A DNA stretch of 31,081 nt from a virus: IMG/VR virus record IMGVR_UViG_3300031673_000319, positions 1 to 31,081 of that record; one strand, written 5' to 3'. Of the stretch, positions 1-7,314 are shown piece after piece; positions within the stretch are counted from its first letter, which is position 1, and each line of letters begins with the position of its first letter. The notes beneath the pieces are model-generated. The model was given only the letters and a program-made list of their open reading frames with translations. It was not told the DNA's origin and did not search any database. The position numbers and the translations under genes were made by a program.

Positions 1-62
1 CTCATTCGCATAAAAAATTCCCTCTCTGATTGTCAGCCCTGAAATTCTAAGGTGTATAAACA

Positions 63-788
63 ATGAAATCTAAAAAGGAAAACGGGCAAAAAATAGCGGA
101 TCTGAAAGGTAAACTTGAAATTATCTATCTCTCTATCGCAGATTTAGTCAAACTCCCCGGCAACCCCCGGAAGGACAAGGACCCGAAGGCTGTTGAACGG
201 CTGGCGAAGCTGATTTTGAAACATGGTTTCAGGAATCCATTGGATGTCTTCCCGGAAAATGGAAAGCATACCATTATCGTCGGGAATCATCGCTTCGACG
301 CGGGCCTGTCCCTCGGCATGACGGAGTTCCCTTGTCTGGTCTATACCGGCGACAAAAAAACGGCCTTTGCGCGGGCGATCAGCGACAACAAAAGTAATGA
401 GTGGACGGAATGGGATATGCCCATCCTGAAGGAATTGTTTATTGAGCTTGATTCCGGGGACTTCGATATTCATCTGACCGGCTTCAATTCTCATGAGCTC
501 GAATTGATGATGACGGCGGAATTTCAGGGCGAACCCCAAACAGATAAAGCATCCCGTCAATGTCTATGGCAAAGGAATCATCCAGATAAGGCCAAGTCAC
601 AAGCCTTATGTAAAGCCAACCCCGGAAAAGTAATAGTTCTTTATGAATGTTCTTGTGAACCAGATAAGAAAAAACACAATCACCACTTCGACTATTCAAG
701 GGCGTTCGAAGTTATAAGGCTTTGCGAAAGATGTCATGTAAGCGAGCATAACCGCTTGCATGAATTTGAGGGGGAGGAGATACCGTGA
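63..788 (+). CDS. ParB-like nuclease domain protein with C-terminal HNH-like zinc domain
   Basis: The 241-residue protein begins with a ParB/Srx-type domain (about residues 18-150). The NPRKD segment near residue 34 and the VGNHR motif near residue 73 are the usual box I and box II landmarks. In phages this domain normally precedes an adenine methyltransferase and acts in DNA binding or modification near the terminase genes. Here the methyltransferase is absent. After about residue 155 the sequence changes to a short Cys/His-rich module (ECSCEP, HNHHFDYSRAFEV, LCERCH) that resembles the C-terminal half of phage HNH homing endonucleases. The start has an AAGGTG ribosome site and the stop lies 12 bases before the small terminase gene. 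The ParB-fold call is fairly secure; the nuclease activity of the tail is inference. Confidence 0.75.
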   Translation: MKSKKENGQKIADLKGKLEIIYLSIADLVKLPGNPRKDKDPKAVERLAKLILKHGFRNPLDVFPENGKHTIIVGNHRFDAGLSLGMTEFPCLVYTGDKKTAFARAISDNKSNEWTEWDMPILKELFIELDSGDFDIHLTGFNSHELELMMTAEFQGEPQTDKASRQCLWQRNHPDKAKSQALCKANPGKVIVLYECSCEPDKKKHNHHFDYSRAFEVIRLCERCHVSEHNRLHEFEGEEIP

Positions 789-800
789 AAGGAGGAAATC

Positions 801-1304
801 ATGGCTAAGGGCGGATACCGCGCGGGAGCAGGACGGAAAAAGGGAACAAAAAACAAAAAGCCCCGGAAAGGATCGGCGGCGTCTATCGAGACAGAGCAAA
901 TCAAGGGGTTGCTCTCCGTCGGGCGCAAGGCAAAGGCCCGCTTCTATCAGGAATATTTGATCCGGGTGGCAAATACGGACGGGAAGCAAGCGCCGCTCTC
1001 CATCTCCGAAAAGAAGCTGATGGTTAATCTCGGTGAGGAGCTCGCCGCAGAGATCGGGGAGAAGGCACCGGGGGGCGTGGCCGAAGATCTTACACCCCTT
1101 GAGCTTATGCTTAGAGGGATGAGAGATCCGAACGAACCAAAAGAGACGCGGTATCGGTTAGCCATCGCCGCAGCGCCTTTCGTTCATCCCCGCAAAGGTG
1201 AGGGCCAGGGGAAGAAAGATGAGAAGAACGAGCGGGCCAAGGCTGCCGGATCGGGTAAATTCCGGGCGTCGGCGCCACCGATGCTGAAGGTGGTGAGTAA
1301 ATGA
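801..1304 (+). CDS. terS: Terminase small subunit (putative)
   Basis: This 167-residue protein is taken as the DNA-recognition subunit of the packaging motor. It has a basic, glycine-rich N terminus (GGYRAGAGRKKG) typical of small terminases and related phage DNA-binding proteins. A central helical region follows, then a conserved-looking block ETRYRLAIAAAPFVHPRKGE and a basic tail. A very strong AAGGAGG ribosome site precedes the ATG. The stop overlaps the start of the large terminase gene by 4 bases (ATGA), which fits translational coupling of the two subunits. Assignment rests on position next to the large subunit and on the overall sequence character; no catalytic motif is expected in this family. 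Confidence 0.8.
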   Translation: MAKGGYRAGAGRKKGTKNKKPRKGSAASIETEQIKGLLSVGRKAKARFYQEYLIRVANTDGKQAPLSISEKKLMVNLGEELAAEIGEKAPGGVAEDLTPLELMLRGMRDPNEPKETRYRLAIAAAPFVHPRKGEGQGKKDEKNERAKAAGSGKFRASAPPMLKVVSK

Positions 1305-3010
1305 TGGAACACAACACATCTTGCCTTGACTGGGAGAAACGCATCATGGCCGGTGAATCCCTTATCCCTCCGTCTCTATTTCCACAAGAGGCCGAGGCGG
1401 GACTTGCCGTTTTTAAGGAATTGCGACTTGTTGATGTTCAGGGCCGGCCAACAATGGGCGAGGCCGGGCGACCGTGGATTTTCGACTTTGCGGCCTCTGT
1501 CTTTGGGGCTTATGATAACGAATCTGGCCGACGTCTAATCTCTGAGTTTTTCCTATTTGTAGCAAAGAAAAATTCAAAGTCAACCCTTGCCTCAGCTTTG
1601 ATGCTCTCTTGTTTAATCCGCAACTGGCGCGACTCCGCGGAGTTTCTTATCGTGGCCCCGACCGTGGAAATCGCATCAAATAGTTTTCTCCCGGCCCGCG
1701 ATATGGTTCGCGCCGATGAGGAGCTTTCTGATTTATTCCTCGTACAAGAGCATTATCGTGCGATCACGCACAGGACGACGGGCGCGATGCTAAAGGTCGT
1801 CGCGGCAGACAATGAAACTGTCGGTGGGAAGAAGGCGACGGGGATACTTTTGGACGAATGCTGGATTTTTGGTAAGCGCCCGAACGCCGAAAACATGCTC
1901 CGGGAGGCCTGCGGGGGGCTCGCATCCAGGCCGGAGGGGTTTGTAATCTGGCTGACAACACAATCCGACGAGGCACCTGCAGGTATATTCAAGCAGAAAC
2001 TTGACTACGCCCGCGGCGTCCGGGATGGCCGTATCAATGACAACAGTTTCCTGCCGATTCTTTATGAGTTTCCCGAGTCTTTCTTGAAAGATAAGAAATA
2101 TCTTGATCAGAAATACTGGTTTGTTACCAATCCAAACCTTGGCGCATCTGTTGACGAGGCATTTATTATCAGGGAGTTCAAGAAGGCCGAGGAGGCCGGG
2201 GACGTGTCGATGCAGGGGTTTCTTTCGAAGCACCTGAATATCGAAATGGGCCTTTCCCTCAGATCGCAGCGGTGGGCCGGTTCCGACTTCTGGGAAGCGG
2301 CGGCGGGCACGGTCACTCTCGACCTCATCCTGGAAAAATCCGACGTGGTTGTGATCGGCATCGACGGCGGCGGGCTCGATGACCTTCTGGGGCTGGCGGT
2401 CCTGGGCCGGGACGCGGAAAACGGGAACTGGCTGCTATGGACAGTCGCCTGGTGCAACCCGATCGCTCTGGAGCGTAGGAAATCAGAGGCTTCGAAATAC
2501 CGGGACTTCGAGAAAGACGGGGATCTGATCATCGTGAAGGAAATTGGGCAGGATCTCCGGCAAGCGGGGGATATCGTGAGGAAGTGCGAGGGATCTGGAC
2601 TCCTTGACCGGATCGGGGTTGATCAGGCCGGGATCGGCGCCATAGTCGATGAGATTGAGCAGGGCGACGAAAAGGGTGATGGGGCGATAAAGCATGATAG
2701 AATCGTCGGAATCCCGCAGGGGTGGCGGCTTAACGGAGCAATCAAGACGCTGGAGCGCAAGGTGGCGGAAAAGACCCTCATTCACGGCGGTCAATCGCTT
2801 ATGGCATGGTGTGTCGGGAATGCGAAAGTGGAGCAGAGAGGGAACGCGATATCGATCACCAAACAGGCAAGCGGGACCGGGAAGATCGATCCATTGATGG
2901 CAACGCTGAATTGCGTGGCGCTTATGGCAATGAACCCGGAGGCGAGGCTAAAGAAATCGGCCTATGACGGCTTAACTACCGCCCAGATGATTGAACGCAT
3001 GAGGATGTGA
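1301..3010 (+). CDS. terL: Terminase large subunit
   Basis: This is the ATPase/nuclease that cuts and pumps phage DNA into the prohead (Terminase_1-like group, 569 residues, usual length). The N-terminal ATPase has a variant Walker A at residues 88-95 (AKKNSKST). Walker B is at residues 183-187 (ILLDE), ending in the catalytic Asp-Glu. The C-terminal RNase H-like nuclease starts near residue 348 with IGIDGGGLDD, and a second acidic strand (RIGVDQAG) lies near residue 440. The start overlaps the small-subunit stop; a second ATG three bases downstream could also be used. The gene is followed after 10 bases by a small ORF with its own ribosome site. Confidence 0.96.
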   Translation: MMEHNTSCLDWEKRIMAGESLIPPSLFPQEAEAGLAVFKELRLVDVQGRPTMGEAGRPWIFDFAASVFGAYDNESGRRLISEFFLFVAKKNSKSTLASALMLSCLIRNWRDSAEFLIVAPTVEIASNSFLPARDMVRADEELSDLFLVQEHYRAITHRTTGAMLKVVAADNETVGGKKATGILLDECWIFGKRPNAENMLREACGGLASRPEGFVIWLTTQSDEAPAGIFKQKLDYARGVRDGRINDNSFLPILYEFPESFLKDKKYLDQKYWFVTNPNLGASVDEAFIIREFKKAEEAGDVSMQGFLSKHLNIEMGLSLRSQRWAGSDFWEAAAGTVTLDLILEKSDVVVIGIDGGGLDDLLGLAVLGRDAENGNWLLWTVAWCNPIALERRKSEASKYRDFEKDGDLIIVKEIGQDLRQAGDIVRKCEGSGLLDRIGVDQAGIGAIVDEIEQGDEKGDGAIKHDRIVGIPQGWRLNGAIKTLERKVAEKTLIHGGQSLMAWCVGNAKVEQRGNAISITKQASGTGKIDPLMATLNCVALMAMNPEARLKKSAYDGLTTAQMIERMRM

Positions 3011-3020
3011 AAGGAGAGTT

Positions 3021-3143
3021 ATGTGGAAATGGATCAAGGCATTATTTGAGAAAGGCGACATTACATATGGTTATCAACCGCGTGAATGTCCAACTGATGC
3101 AAAACCACCAGAGGAGAGAGCCGATGACCACTCTCCCCGATAA
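3021..3143 (+). CDS. Small hypothetical protein (40 aa)
   Basis: A 40-codon ORF begins with ATG directly after an AAGGAGAG ribosome site that overlaps the terL stop. The product is short and begins MWKWIKALFEKGD, then turns hydrophilic and proline-rich (about residues 20-32). It overlaps the first 20 bases of the helix-turn-helix gene in another frame. I do not recognise a family. The good ribosome site and the otherwise unexplained 110 bases between terL and the next gene support it being translated. Confidence 0.5.
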   Translation: MWKWIKALFEKGDITYGYQPRECPTDAKPPEERADDHSPR

Positions 3144-3303
3144 AGATCTCCTCCGGCCTGACGAGGTGGCAGCAATTTGGAAAGTCTCCGTCAAGACCAT
3201 TTATCGCTGGATCGACTTAGGCATCCTTCCGGGCATAAAAAAAGGCGGGACGGTGAGAGTGCCACGGGAGGACGCGGAAAAAGGGGAGCCGATTATTGAA
3301 TAG
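3124..3303 (+). CDS. Excisionase/MerR-type helix-turn-helix protein
   Basis: A 59-residue protein built almost entirely of one winged helix-turn-helix domain. LLRPDEVAAIWKVSVKTIYRWI (about residues 9-30) is the helix-turn-helix, and the following GILPGIKKGGTVRVPREDAE is the short wing and end seen in HTH_17/excisionase-family proteins. It should bind DNA. The start is set at the ATG after GAGGAGAGAG; longer in-frame starts upstream have no comparable ribosome site and add residues unlike the family. Its place between terminase and portal is common for small phage DNA-binding proteins that may assist packaging or late regulation, but the role here is inferred. Confidence 0.75.
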   Translation: MTTLPDKDLLRPDEVAAIWKVSVKTIYRWIDLGILPGIKKGGTVRVPREDAEKGEPIIE

Positions 3304-3312
3304 GAGGGAATA

Positions 3313-3348
3313 ATGGGTTCGATTAGTTTGATTAACTTAACTTTTTAA
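3313..3348 (+). CDS. 11-codon leader-like ORF before terminator
   Basis: A tiny ORF (MGSISLINLTF) follows an almost perfect ribosome site, AGGAGGG, at 3302-3308. Its stop codon lies only 5 bases before the 5' arm of the intrinsic terminator at 3354. No family is expected at this size. The position suggests that a ribosome finishing here could shield the terminator stem, as in leader-peptide attenuation, or it may just be an incidental ORF after a good purine run. Confidence 0.35.
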   Translation: MGSISLINLTF

Positions 3349-3353
3349 ACAAG

Positions 3354-3379
3354 GGGGAGGCGAAAACCTCCCCTTTTTT
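3354..3379 (+). terminator. Rho-independent terminator between terminase and portal genes
   Basis: A perfect 7-bp GC-rich stem (GGGGAGG at 3354-3360, CCTCCCC at 3367-3373) with loop CGAAAA is followed directly by six T residues. It separates the terminase/helix-turn-helix group from the portal group. The following 134 bases up to 3513 contain no convincing gene or promoter; a weak TTGATT/17-base/CGGTAT arrangement at 3478-3506 is not close enough to consensus to call. Confidence 0.85.
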
Positions 3380-3513
3380 ATTTTCCGTCTTATCCTTACC
3401 CATCTTTACCCATCCTTCTTAGACTCAAATCGATCTACCTGTCACAATCCCACCTCAGAGAAGTCCCGTATTTAGTTTTGATTATTGAAGCAAGTGAGTG
3501 CGGTATGCGTTAA

Positions 3514-3711
3514 ATGTCGCTCGAAACAGGTCTGAAGTCTGTGTTTTCCCGTATCGGCGCGTGGTTAGCGGCGAGTGTACGGGATTTTTTGTACTTCCCC
3601 GGCATGGCCATGCTCGGCTACGGCCTCTATCTCTATCGGCCCTGGGTTGCCTTCTCCGTCTGCGGAGCCCTCCTGATGATCACCGGATACCTCATGGGGG
3701 ATGAAAAATGA
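3514..3711 (+). CDS. Small membrane protein upstream of portal
   Basis: A 65-residue protein with an amphipathic N terminus and a hydrophobic stretch from about residue 26 to 61 (FLYFPGMAMLGYGLYLY, then WVAFSVCGALLMITGYLM), consistent with two membrane-spanning segments in a hairpin. It ends in a short acidic tail. Its stop overlaps the portal start (ATGA). The ribosome site is weak. I do not recognise a family; it resembles small membrane ORFs found next to phage portal or lysis genes. A holin-like role is possible but the lysis genes proper lie at 11863. Confidence 0.6.
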   Translation: MSLETGLKSVFSRIGAWLAASVRDFLYFPGMAMLGYGLYLYRPWVAFSVCGALLMITGYLMGDEK

Positions 3712-4925
3712 GCCTCGTGGGACGCATGGCAAGACCGAAGGCGATGAACAGCGAAGAGTTGTCTAGGATGATCTCTTCGGTTTTTGGCGGCGGGTCCACC
3801 TCTTCCGGCGTGTCGGTCAGTTCAGATACAGCCATGCGGCAGGCGACGGTTTATGCCTGCGTCAAGGTGCTTTATCAGTCCATCGCGCAGATGCCCTGTC
3901 ACCTCATGGAGCAGATAGGTGATAATAAAGAAAAGGCACTCAGTAAACGGCTCTACCGACTTCTACACGATCAACCGAACCAATGGATGACGGCCCCGGA
4001 ACTTTGGGGGATGTCCGTTGCCCACGTTTCCCTCCGGGGTGACTTCCTCGCATTTAAGGTCATGGTCGGGGATGAAGTACGTGAGCTTTTACCGATTGCT
4101 ACCGAACGGGTTAAAGAAATCACGCAGAACGCAGATTATTCGCTCACTTACAAGATAGCCTCCCCGGACGGATCAAACACAACGCCTTATCCGCAAAGTA
4201 AGATTTTACACATTCGCGGGTTATCTTTAAACGGCTATACCGGCCTGAACCCGATTACATATCTCCGGGAGTCCATCGGCCTCGGGTTGGCGGGCGAGAG
4301 ATTCCTTTCGGGATATTTCGGGAAAGGGCTACATCCGAGCGCAGTTATTACCCGTCAGAACCAGATAAAAAACATCAAAGATTACAAGGATGCAACGAAG
4401 GCGGTTTACGCTGGCCTCGCTAATTCCAGCGATCTCATGGTGCTAGAAGATGGCGAGACAATCAACTTTCCGCCCATTAAACTGGTCGATGCTCAGTTTC
4501 TCGAACTCGGCAAGTTTACGCAGTCTCAAATCTGTGGCCTTTTCCGTGTTCCCCTGATGCTGGTCCAGGCGGGGGATGCACCAACGACCTACGCCAGCGC
4601 CGAACAGTTCATGCTCGCCTTCGTCACGCACGCCCTAACCCCCATCGTCGTAAATATCGAAAAGGCGATCTATCGGGATCTCCTGACCGAAGAGGAGAAG
4701 AAACGATATTTTGCGAAATTCTCGATGGCGGGGTTACTCCGGGGAGATATGGAGTCCAGATTTAAATCCTATCAAGTGGCTATAAATTCAGAGATATTAT
4801 GTCCGAACGAAGTCCGCGATCTTGAGGATTATAACGCTTATGAAGGTGGAAACGAGTACCGAACAAGAACGTCTAGTCTGAAACAGGACGGAGAACCTCC
4901 TGTCACGCAGAAGGGAAAGAAATGA
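3708..4925 (+). CDS. Portal protein, HK97 family
   Basis: This 405-residue protein forms the dodecameric ring at the capsid vertex through which DNA enters and to which connectors attach. The block TVYACVKVLYQSIAQMPCHL near residue 47, then LLHDQPNQWMTAPELW near residue 85, is the hallmark of HK97-like portals. So is the LHIRGLSLNGYTGLNPI region near residue 164. Length is normal. It is coupled at its 5' end to the small membrane protein and at its 3' end to an HNH gene by 4-base overlaps, so the HNH insertion has not disturbed the reading frame. Confidence 0.95.
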   Translation: MSLVGRMARPKAMNSEELSRMISSVFGGGSTSSGVSVSSDTAMRQATVYACVKVLYQSIAQMPCHLMEQIGDNKEKALSKRLYRLLHDQPNQWMTAPELWGMSVAHVSLRGDFLAFKVMVGDEVRELLPIATERVKEITQNADYSLTYKIASPDGSNTTPYPQSKILHIRGLSLNGYTGLNPITYLRESIGLGLAGERFLSGYFGKGLHPSAVITRQNQIKNIKDYKDATKAVYAGLANSSDLMVLEDGETINFPPIKLVDAQFLELGKFTQSQICGLFRVPLMLVQAGDAPTTYASAEQFMLAFVTHALTPIVVNIEKAIYRDLLTEEEKKRYFAKFSMAGLLRGDMESRFKSYQVAINSEILCPNEVRDLEDYNAYEGGNEYRTRTSSLKQDGEPPVTQKGKK

Positions 4926-5653
4926 AAGTTTGCCGCCGGTGCAACAACGAAAAACCCGAAACAGCCTTTTCGAAAGGTCCACGATGCAATGAGGGACTAT
5001 CTTATTGGTGTAAGGACTGCTGCAAGAAATACAGAGAAGAAAATAGGGACCGCATCAGGCAAACGAAAAAAAAGAAGTATGAAGAAAACAGGGAATCAAT
5101 AATAGCCAAAGTGAGAGCATACAATGACTCTCGAAAGGGAGAATACAGGGAATATCAAAAAAAGTACCAAAAGGAATATCAGATACTTAATCGAGAAAAG
5201 CGCAACGGGCAAGTACGCGCATGGATAACCGCAAACCCGGAAAAATCCAAAGAGATATTCAGCAGATCGTGCGCGAAGCGACGCGGAACGGTAAGCGGAA
5301 AACTTAACGGAAACGTATCAAGGCAAATGCGGAAATCTTTGCAAAGTGACTCGAAGGCGGGACGGCATTGGGAAGAGTTGGTCGATTTCACCGTGGATCA
5401 ACTAAAGCGGCACCTCGAGAAATTATTCAGTCCCGAAATGAATTGGGGAAACTACGGCACCGTTTGGGAAATAGACCACAAGGTTCCGATAGCCGCCTTT
5501 AACTTTGAGCACCCAGGCGACATTGATTTTCGCCTGTGTTGGTCGTTGAGGAATTTACAGCCACTGGAAGCGTCGAAAAATATGAGCAAGGGGGCGCGGG
5601 TCGAAAGGCCGTTCCAACCATCATTGGCCCTTGCCGCAGGAGGATTACGATGA
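4922..5653 (+). CDS. HNH homing-type endonuclease 1
   Basis: A 243-residue free-standing HNH endonuclease. Residues 4-33 hold a zinc-ribbon-like pair of CxxC motifs (CRRC, CKDC). A long Lys/Arg-rich DNA-binding middle follows (about 35-140). The C-terminal nuclease starts at WEIDHKVPIAAFNF (catalytic Asp-His) and continues with LRNLQPLEASKNMSKGAR, which supplies the Asn and metal-site residues. It overlaps portal (ATGA at 4922) and the protease (ATGA at 5650), so it is translationally coupled on both sides. It is a clear paralogue of the HNH gene at 6484. Such genes spread by cutting alleles that lack them. Confidence 0.9.
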   Translation: MKVCRRCNNEKPETAFSKGPRCNEGLSYWCKDCCKKYREENRDRIRQTKKKKYEENRESIIAKVRAYNDSRKGEYREYQKKYQKEYQILNREKRNGQVRAWITANPEKSKEIFSRSCAKRRGTVSGKLNGNVSRQMRKSLQSDSKAGRHWEELVDFTVDQLKRHLEKLFSPEMNWGNYGTVWEIDHKVPIAAFNFEHPGDIDFRLCWSLRNLQPLEASKNMSKGARVERPFQPSLALAAGGLR

Positions 5654-6480
5654 ACCCATTAGCATACAGAAACGAAAAGAACGCCCACGCGATTTCCGCT
5701 TTTTGGGGGAAGTCTCTCGACAAGCCTGATTGGTATTCAATCAACGCCCTGGCTGCCGATACGGCTGAGATATTCATCTACAATGTGATCGGGTGGCCGT
5801 TCAACGATATCGGCGGACTGGTGCGTGAGATGGCAGGGATGAAAGACAAACCCATCCTTGCCAGGATCAACTCCCCCGGAGGTGACGTATTCGACGGAAT
5901 GAGTCTGTTCAACGCATTTGCTAACCATCCGGGCGGGGTGACTGTCCGCATTGAAGGGATGGCGGCATCGATAGCCTCCACTGTGGCGATGGCTGGCAAG
6001 AAGGTTGAGGCATATCCCAATACGATGGTCATGGTTCACAACGCTTGGGTTTACGCAGGAGGCGACCACAACGTCCTCCGGGAAATCGCGGATATCACCG
6101 AGAAAATAAGTGGCCAGATGCAGGACATCTACACCGGGAAAACCAAGACCGGCAAGAAGGAAATGAAAAAGATGATGGACGATGAAACCTATATGACGGC
6201 TCAAGAGGCATTAGATAAGGGGTTCATTGATACCATCTTAAAGAATGGCAAGGGGGTCAAGGCTGAATTCGATCTTCCCTTCGCTAACGTGCCTGATTAT
6301 TTCAAGGCAGCAGACAAAGAACTAACTGAACGAGATGCAGAGAAAGCCCTGCGAGATGCCGGGTTTTCAAGACATAAAGCTAAGGCCCTGCTTGCGGCGG
6401 GGAAATACGTACCGGACGAAGAAGAAATAGAAAGCATAAAGGCGCTGTGTAAAAAAACGATTTCTATTATTCAGGGTTAA
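5650..6480 (+). CDS. ClpP-like prohead maturation protease
   Basis: A 276-residue serine protease of the ClpP/S14-related phage group, expected to cleave the N-terminal scaffold (delta) domain of the capsid protein during head maturation. The ClpP fold is marked by INSPGGDVFDG near residues 73-83. The nucleophile motif GMAAS places Ser107 at the catalytic position, and VMVHN places the general-base His at 130. The AGGAGG ribosome site 6 bases upstream and the ATGA overlap with the preceding HNH gene fix the start. A longer in-frame start at 5536 would translate HNH sequence and is rejected. The C terminus carries an LRDAGFSRHKAK segment that is echoed downstream of the next HNH gene. Confidence 0.93.
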   Translation: MNPLAYRNEKNAHAISAFWGKSLDKPDWYSINALAADTAEIFIYNVIGWPFNDIGGLVREMAGMKDKPILARINSPGGDVFDGMSLFNAFANHPGGVTVRIEGMAASIASTVAMAGKKVEAYPNTMVMVHNAWVYAGGDHNVLREIADITEKISGQMQDIYTGKTKTGKKEMKKMMDDETYMTAQEALDKGFIDTILKNGKGVKAEFDLPFANVPDYFKAADKELTERDAEKALRDAGFSRHKAKALLAAGKYVPDEEEIESIKALCKKTISIIQG

Positions 6481-6483
6481 GAA

Positions 6484-7200
6484 ATGAAAACCTGCTCAAA
6501 GTGCAAAAAAGAAAAACCGCGAAGCGAGTTTCACAAAGATCGCTGTAGCCACAGCGGGATAAAAAGCTGCTGTAAGGAATGCCTGCGACCGATTTCCGCC
6601 GCGCGTTATCCCATCTATGCAGCTAATAATGTGGAGAAAATCAAGGAAGGAAGGAAGACCAAGTACAGAAAAAACAAAGAACAAAGCAAGGTATCTGCCA
6701 AGCAGTGGAAAAAAGATCACCCAGAAAGGGCGCGAGAGTTAGGTACATCCTGCTCTAAGCGATGGAGAGCAAATAACCCAGAGAGGGCGAGGGAATTATA
6801 TACCAGGCACGATAAAAAGGTATTGAGTACGCCAGAAGGAAAATTAAACCGCAATATGTCCAGGCTAATCAACCATTGCCTTCATGGGTTAAAGGAATAC
6901 CGCAAATGGGAGTTGCTTGCGGGATATACAACCGAACAACTCAAAGAACATCTTGAAAAACAATTTACGCCAGGCATGACCTGGGCAAATTATGGAGAAT
7001 GGCACGTAGATCACAAAACGCCGAGAGCTGTTTTTAATTTTAACACTGCCGAAGATATTGATTTTGGGCGGTGTTGGGGCTTGGAGAATTTGCAGCCCCT
7101 GTGGGCAAAGGAGAACATGAGCAAGGGTGCGCGGCTCGACAGACATTTTCAGCCAGCGCTTGCTATGGGATGCGGAATAGAGAGCCGTTGCGGGATGTAG
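6484..7200 (+). CDS. HNH homing-type endonuclease 2
   Basis: A 238-residue paralogue of the HNH gene at 4922, with the same order: N-terminal CxxC pair (CSKC at 4-7, CKEC at 30-33), a basic repeated middle (HPERARELG, NPERARELY) and a C-terminal HNH nuclease (WHVDHKTPRAVFNF, then LENLQPLWAKENMSKGAR). It begins three bases after the protease stop and in the same frame (TAA GAA ATG). The ribosome site is weak, so expression may depend on coupling to the protease. Together with the other HNH genes it marks repeated invasion of the head module. Confidence 0.9.
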   Translation: MKTCSKCKKEKPRSEFHKDRCSHSGIKSCCKECLRPISAARYPIYAANNVEKIKEGRKTKYRKNKEQSKVSAKQWKKDHPERARELGTSCSKRWRANNPERARELYTRHDKKVLSTPEGKLNRNMSRLINHCLHGLKEYRKWELLAGYTTEQLKEHLEKQFTPGMTWANYGEWHVDHKTPRAVFNFNTAEDIDFGRCWGLENLQPLWAKENMSKGARLDRHFQPALAMGCGIESRCGM

Positions 7201-7208
7201 CGTCTCTC

Positions 7209-7313
7209 ATGGAAAAAGCTGACGTTTTTCTGCGGGATGCAGGATACCGAAGGCGCGGAAATCGATCAATAGCGGCACAAATCAAGAAAAATAAAGCAAT
7301 ATTAGGAGGATGA
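7209..7313 (+). pseudogene. Small ORF or remnant resembling protease C-terminus
   Basis: A 34-codon ORF fills the gap between HNH 2 and the capsid gene and can be extended in frame to an ATG at 7173 (46 codons). It contains FLRDAGYRRRGNRSIAAQIKK, similar in pattern to the LRDAGFSRHKAKALLAAG segment near the C terminus of the protease at 5650. A third partial echo (PLRDVASL) lies just upstream. I read it as a leftover of an older protease 3' end displaced by the HNH insertion. It could instead be a small independent gene. It ends one base before the capsid start codon and carries the capsid AGGAGG ribosome site. Confidence 0.45.
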
Positions 7314-7314
7314 A

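Noticed and set aside
1-13. Possible 3' end of an upstream gene (TCA TTC GCA TAA)
   Set aside because: Only four codons are visible, too few to support a feature.
3007-3123. Longer 98-residue version of the helix-turn-helix protein
   Set aside because: The extra N-terminal residues have no family similarity, and the GAGGAGAGAG ribosome site favours the ATG at 3124; the interval is better explained by the 40-codon ORF in another frame.
3478-3506. Possible sigma-70 promoter (TTGATT, 17-base spacer, CGGTAT) ahead of the 3514 gene
   Set aside because: The -10 element is far from consensus and nothing else supports it.
6478-6486. Read-through fusion of protease and HNH 2 (same frame, TAA GAA ATG)
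   Set aside because: TAA is a strong stop and no read-through context is visible; same-frame placement has a one-in-three chance.
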